64,000 nt of DNA from Megalonaias nervosa. Its lineage: Eukaryota; Mollusca; Bivalvia; Unionida; Unionidae. This document shows, one piece after another, positions 59,718-64,000 of the stretch (the stretch's first letter is position 1; each line of letters opens with the position of its first letter). The notes under the pieces are model-generated. The model worked only from the letters and a program-made list of their open reading frames with translations. It was not told where the DNA came from and ran no database searches. Position numbers and translations under genes: made by a program. The stretch spans positions 62,001 to 126,000 of the forward strand of contig JAECUM010001160.1 of assembly GCA_016617855.1 (NCBI GenBank). Reading direction: 5' to 3'.

Positions 59718-59927
59718 CTTGTTGAATTTTTGGTGCGCTCACCAAAACAGCTGCAGTCTCATTTGACACTTTATCCAAACAGGCAGTCAAGTGTCCACTG
59801 TTGGTATAGACTGGTAGCAGAGGAGGGTAACATGTGCAGTGATTTGTGTCATTGCAATAAGAGTGAGATGCTATGCATGGAGGGTCACAAGTCAAGAGAA
59901 CTCTTGGTTTTGGGTCAATACATCCTC
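59718..59927 (-). CDS. Extracellular Cys-rich exon of the THSD7-like protein
   Basis: A 210-nt exon with acceptor ATGATTTTAG and donor CAACAAG|GTAACTG on the minus strand. It starts with two bases of a split codon and ends with one (G), which joins to GT of the transmembrane exon to make Gly. The peptide of about 70 residues has six Cys: CIDP, LTCDPPC, SYCNDTNHCTC, then HLTAC near the end, plus two N-glycosylation sites (NDT, NET). The string YC....C.C followed by about 17 residues and a further Cys just before the membrane matches my memory of the THSD7A/B juxtamembrane region. The gene would then have TSP1-repeat exons beyond 64000. The family name is tentative; the exon itself is supported by splice sites, phase and Cys pattern. 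Distance to the next exon is 41.7 kb. Confidence 0.7.
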
Positions 59928-62012
59928 CTAAAATCATAAATATATAAACTTTCCATTATTTAAAAACAGTGCAACCTCTCCTCACCATCCCTTGAATAAT
60001 ATGTGCTACTGAATAACAATTTTGGGGCTCCTTTTATGGTATAACAAGAGTCTATTGATGGACTGATGCTCTACAAGGCAAAAAGAATTTACAGGAATTC
60101 AAGACAACTTCTTCCTATTAACTGCCTTTAACTTCCTTTTGAAATAAGGGATGAAATGATTAATTGAGATACTGATGTATATGTATTTTTCCATATTGAT
60201 ACAAGAGGTGAAAACTCAATGCAAACTGATACTTACCTTATACAAGTTACTTTAATCTTCAGCCATCATGAATAATTATTATTTGTCTGCCTTGTTATTC
60301 TTTAAATTAAGAATTCATCTTAGACAGTCATAGATGGTACATGCAACTCAACAACCACTGCTAATTCCATGCTGATTATTTTATCAGCAACTAAATGTGC
60401 TGATGGGATTTTAATAAATTAGCACAGAATCGGCAAGGGGACAGATTCCAAACTGCACAAATTATAGTTCTGTTAATCTGTATAAGGGACTTGAGTGTTG
60501 TCAATAATACCCTTTAGCATTTACAGAAATGAGTGTCTGCATCTAGAGGAAGTACAATGAGAAGGATCTGGTTGTTAATCATCTCCACTCCCATACATGG
60601 CCTTGTTGTAGATAACATTTTCCTTGCATGAGGAAAATGCACTACTGGGTATTTCTTCTTGCTTTTGAAGATAACATCATACAGCCTTCCAAATTTAAGT
60701 GAAGACATGAAATTGGTAATAGCACTGTCAGGTGCCTCCTACGGTATTATTTCTAACACTGGAGAATGTGGACAATTAAAATTTAAATAGCTCCAAGCCC
60801 CCAGTCAGCAATGCTGATGGTCCAGGTGTATAAATAACTCAAGGTGAAAGGTACAACAATTTAATAAAATATATCAAATGTATTCAACAATTTCATCGAC
60901 AAATTTCTCAATCACAATTTCTTCAAACAAATACAGTCAATGACCTATTCACAGCTGCTAATTACTATTTCATCATATGAATTTAAGGTCTTAAATGAGA
61001 GTGTTTCCCTTCAGCGAAGTCCCTGTTACTCATCCATCCACCTCTTGTTTCTCTTTTGGTACTTCTGGTGCCCTTGACTATGTACTCTCCTGGCACTTCC
61101 GGATCTGTCCTTCCAACAGTTCCGGTACTCTCTTCCATGTTTCCTTCCAGCAATGTGCTTCCACACAAACTGCTGACATCTCAACAGACCTCCTACATGC
61201 TCTCAATGTGTCTTCCCTCTCTCCAATCCTCAGGTGTTGTCTCTCTCACCCACCTGGAATGCTTCCTCAATAAACCTTTGTCCGCAAATCCAAACTAGAA
61301 TTTCCTTAAAATTCCTTCCTGCTATTTACTGAGTTCACAACTCAGAGTACAGTCTAATGCCTCCCAATTTCTCTACAATCCACATCTGGTGATGTTCACG
61401 CATTTAATGATGGGAAAATGGATGTAGTCCACACAAATTGCTTATTGAGACTCCGCCCTAAATTTGAATCTCTCAGTTTCAATTGGATACAGTCTGGTCT
61501 CTTTGAAAACTGCCCTGGGGTAATTTATCACTTACCTGTTATTCTTGGGTTTCTGGTCCCCAAAAGCCCAAGATTGCTTCAAAGCTGGTCGTGACATCAT
61601 GACTGATTGCAAAACAAACAGAGGAGTCTCTTCCTGGTGGTAGAATTCCCTTTGAATTTAACCATGAGTGGGTCACTGTATAATGGTTAAACAACAGACA
61701 GGCAGTTTCTTTGTGTCCAGAATTGGTCTAAAGTTGTAATATTACATAATATGTATTGACATTATCCCAGGTGCTCTTAACTATAAATTGACTATAAGAA
61801 AATATGTGTATACATGAACCATGAAATATCAGCAAATTTTCCCCACAATGTGACACCCCAATGCTTGAGAATAAAATTGGGATGTTATTCACAGAAAATT
61901 TGCTCTGAAGTGTGAATATGTATATTTACATGCATTATGAATAGAATGAAATCCTAATGAGATTACACGATAACTATAGACATGAATATACAGCATGATA
62001 TTTAACAATTCT
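59928..62012. other. Mixed intronic stretch, unexplained frames
   Basis: 61030-61280 is less AT-rich than its surroundings and open in two plus-strand frames (Ser/Thr/Pro-rich) and one minus-strand frame. I recognise no domain. 60514-60708 on the minus strand encodes KKYPVVHFPHARKML-like text that could be transposon-derived. No splice-bounded TSP1 domain (WSxW, CSxxCG) was found. Confidence 0.3.
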
Positions 62013-62412
62013 ACAGAGCTAATGTATCAGTTTCTTCAATCCTAATCATGAAATCTGCACCCACGTTCTCAGTGCCCTTAATATATCTGATCTGCATTTG
62101 GTACTGTTATAAGAACAGCAACCACCTCATCAGGCATCCATTTGATAGCTTTGCCTGTGCAAGATACAGGCATGTTTGATGGTCGGTCTCCAATATAAAC
62201 TTCTGCCCATACGAATATCACTCAAACCATGATACACCAAGCACGATTCCAAGGCATTCCCTCTCCGATACAGAGTAGTTCTTCTCAGCCATGGGCAGTT
62301 TCCAACTGGGGTATGCGATAGGAAAAAGTATCCCCTCGTGTTCCTGCAGTAACACTGCTCCAAGACCCGTATCACACACGTTGGTGAGTAACACAAATTC
62401 TTGGACAAATCA
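62013..62412 (-). pseudogene. Inverted Ty3/Gypsy RNase H fragment
   Basis: One minus-strand frame reads FVQEFVLLTNVCDTGLGAVLLQ, AEKNYSVSERECLGIV, an in-frame TGA, GQKFILETDHQTCLYL, an in-frame TAA, and IRYIKGTENVGADF. This is the RNase H and connection end of Ty3/Gypsy polymerase. The first catalytic Asp (normally TDAS) is Asn; the Glu in SEREC and the Asp in ETDH are kept. The fragment stops abruptly at about 62412 where plus-strand gag sequence begins. Confidence 0.85.
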
Positions 62413-62415
62413 TTG

Positions 62416-64000
62416 TACTCTATTATTACAGAGTGCACTTTTTGGCAAAGGCCGAGACATCTATGCTTTCCTGTCAGTACAGCAAAGTGCTGACTATGAT
62501 CTGGTTAAGGAATGCATCTTAAAGGGTTATGAATTAGTCCCTAAGGCTTATCGACAAAAATTCAGGAAAAAACTGAACAAACTCATGTTGAATTTGCAAG
62601 AGAAAAAGAGCAGTTTTTTGATAGGTGGTGCTTAGCCAACAAAGTTGATCAAGATTACAAAAATCTAAGAGAACTTGTATTACATGAAGAGTTCAAGAAT
62701 TGCATCCATAGTGACGTTAAGACTTATCTTGAGGAGCATAAGGTTGAAACTTTAAAAAATGCTGCTCGTACAGCTGACAAGTATTGCTTAGCTCATTAAG
62801 TTTCTTTTGCAAGTAAGTTTTTCTACTCAGCAGCCCTCTGGAAAAAAAATATTTCAGCCTAATACGAGCCGTTCTAAATCTCAATCTGCCACAACTTTTA
62901 GAAATCAAGTTTTTGATAAGCTTGATCAGAAGTCCCTACATGTACCTACTGCAAAAAGGACACATTATTTCTGACAGCTACAACTTGATAAATAAGTGAC
63001 ATTATCAAGACAGATCTATTCCAAATGCTCATATTTCTAAGAGGTCAAGGTCACGGTCATGTATTGAAAGTAATACATTTGTTGGATCTAATAAACCCCC
63101 GTTTTGATTTTATTATGGAGAATTATGAACTGTTCATGTCAAAGGGTTCTATATCACTCATGGGTGATTCAGCCAGTCCTATCCCCATTAAAATTTTAAG
63201 GGACACAGGAGCTTCTCAGAGTTATTTATTATCAGGTACTTTGCTTTTTTTGAGAAGCCTTCTTCTAAAGAGAGTTTTCTTATTCAGAGAGTAGAGTGCG
63301 GCTTTGTTAATGTTCCTCTTCATTGTGTAAATTTGTCATCAGATTTAGTCTCAGGACCCATGACAGTGTCTTCTTTACCTATTGAGGGCGTTCATTTATT
63401 AGTAGTCAATGACCTAGCTGGAGATAAGGTTGTGGTTAATCCACTTGTAACTGACAAGCCTTGTTTGGATCAGAAAGTCGATCCCATTGAAAAAGAATTC
63501 CCTGATTTATACCAGCTTGTGCAGTTACTAGAGTTATGGCAAAGGACACTCTTGAGAATGATGTTGATCAGGAAAGTATTCCTTTAGCTGACACATGTAT
63601 TGGTCAGGCTTTTGACGAGGTTACTTATTTCTCATTTGGATCAGTAAAAATGTATTGATCATAGTGATCCTCTTTTAACTACTCATTCTGTTTATTCTAA
63701 CAGGGTGTCAAACAACAATCACTTGTCGTCGAACAGGAAAAAGATCCTGAGATCTCCTGTTTATTTCAGATGGCCATTAGTGAAACTGAAGCTACTGAAG
63801 TACCTGTCTGTTATTTCATTAAAAATGGGATTCTTATGAGAAAATTGAAACCACCTGAGATGCCTGCTGATGACGAGTGGTCAGTGAACTATCAAATTGT
63901 AATTCCAAAATCTTACAGGCAGGAAATTCTTAGTCTGGCCAATGAAACTCCTTTGGCTGATCATTTAGGGATTAATAAGACTGATCACAAGATCCTGAAT
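62416..64000 (+). pseudogene. Second Ty3/Gypsy relic: SCAN-like gag, protease, integrase start (runs off the window)
   Basis: The gag capsid region begins in mid-domain at 62416 (LLLQSALFGKGRDIYAFLS, CILKGYELVPKAYRQKF), with frameshifts before FDRWCLANKVD and the block ELVLHEEFKNCIHSDVKTYL. It is the SCAN-like domain of Gmr1-type Ty3/Gypsy elements. Protease at about 63150-63235 has SLMGDSASPIPIKILRDTGA with an intact Asp-Thr-Gly triad. At 63720-64000 the text runs EQEKDPEISCLFQMAI and on to ADHLGINKTDHKILN, the integrase zinc-binding start. Reverse transcriptase is not between protease and integrase. Several stops and shifts are present. It shares order and many residues with 29263-31610. 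Confidence 0.82.

Noticed and set aside
1..64000. CRISPR arrays, bacterial operons or a phage-type system
   Set aside because: All arrays have contiguous or near-contiguous units without unique spacers, and the gene structure, SINEs and LINEs are eukaryotic.

Overview
This is AT-rich DNA from an animal, most likely a marine lophotrochozoan such as a mollusc. The grounds are tRNA-derived SINEs with (CAA)n tails, CR1-, RTE- and Tx1-like LINEs, SCAN-type-gag Ty3/Gypsy relics, abundant minisatellites, GT-AG splice sites and no bacterial-style gene packing. The species call is inference; the eukaryotic call is firm.

One host gene is visible, on the minus strand. Three exons join in phase: a Cys-rich extracellular exon (59718-59927), a transmembrane exon (17961-18048) and a long terminal exon coding for a 605-residue Ser/Thr/Asp-rich cytoplasmic tail (13936-15754). 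The Cys pattern and the transmembrane segment resemble the C-terminal end of thrombospondin type-1 domain-containing protein 7 (THSD7); the long tail does not. If the join is right, about 41.7 kb of the window (18049-59717) is a single intron, and nearly everything else is repeats inside or beside this gene. The rest of the ectodomain would lie beyond 64000.

Layout from the left. 1-13.4 kb (3' flank of the gene): a Crypton-like relic, an RTE-like LINE fragment, two copies of a dispersed repeat (one with a 36-bp minisatellite expanded to about 23 units), two full SINEs and a solo-type LTR. 13.9-18.2 kb: the two 3' exons, with 18-bp and 27-bp minisatellites between them. 19-40 kb: microsatellites, a 66-bp tandem array, an imperfect palindrome, a third SINE, a small TA-flanked MITE, a Ty3/Gypsy relic with SCAN-like gag, protease and integrase start, a 43-bp array, an AT-rich array with 160-bp higher-order structure, and a fourth SINE split by a solo LTR. 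40-44 kb: a Tx1/L1-like LINE with an internal reverse-transcriptase deletion. 47.6-49.2 kb: a 1.6-kb TA-flanked DNA transposon. 49.2-54.9 kb: a CR1-like LINE with an esterase and zinc knuckle in ORF1, interrupted by a SINE and by a 642-bp TTAA-flanked MITE. 56-58.8 kb: degenerate 200-bp repeats and a 51-bp minisatellite. 62-64 kb: a second Ty3/Gypsy relic, whose gag lies head to head with an inverted RNase H fragment.

I saw no CRISPR array, operon, rRNA gene or convincing functional tRNA gene. All mobile-element coding regions carry stops, frameshifts or deletions and look dead. The strongest direct observations are the insertions for which the pre-insertion site can be read: SINEs with 9-12-nt target duplications, the TTAA-flanked MITE whose removal restores a LINE motif, and the LTR nested within a SINE.
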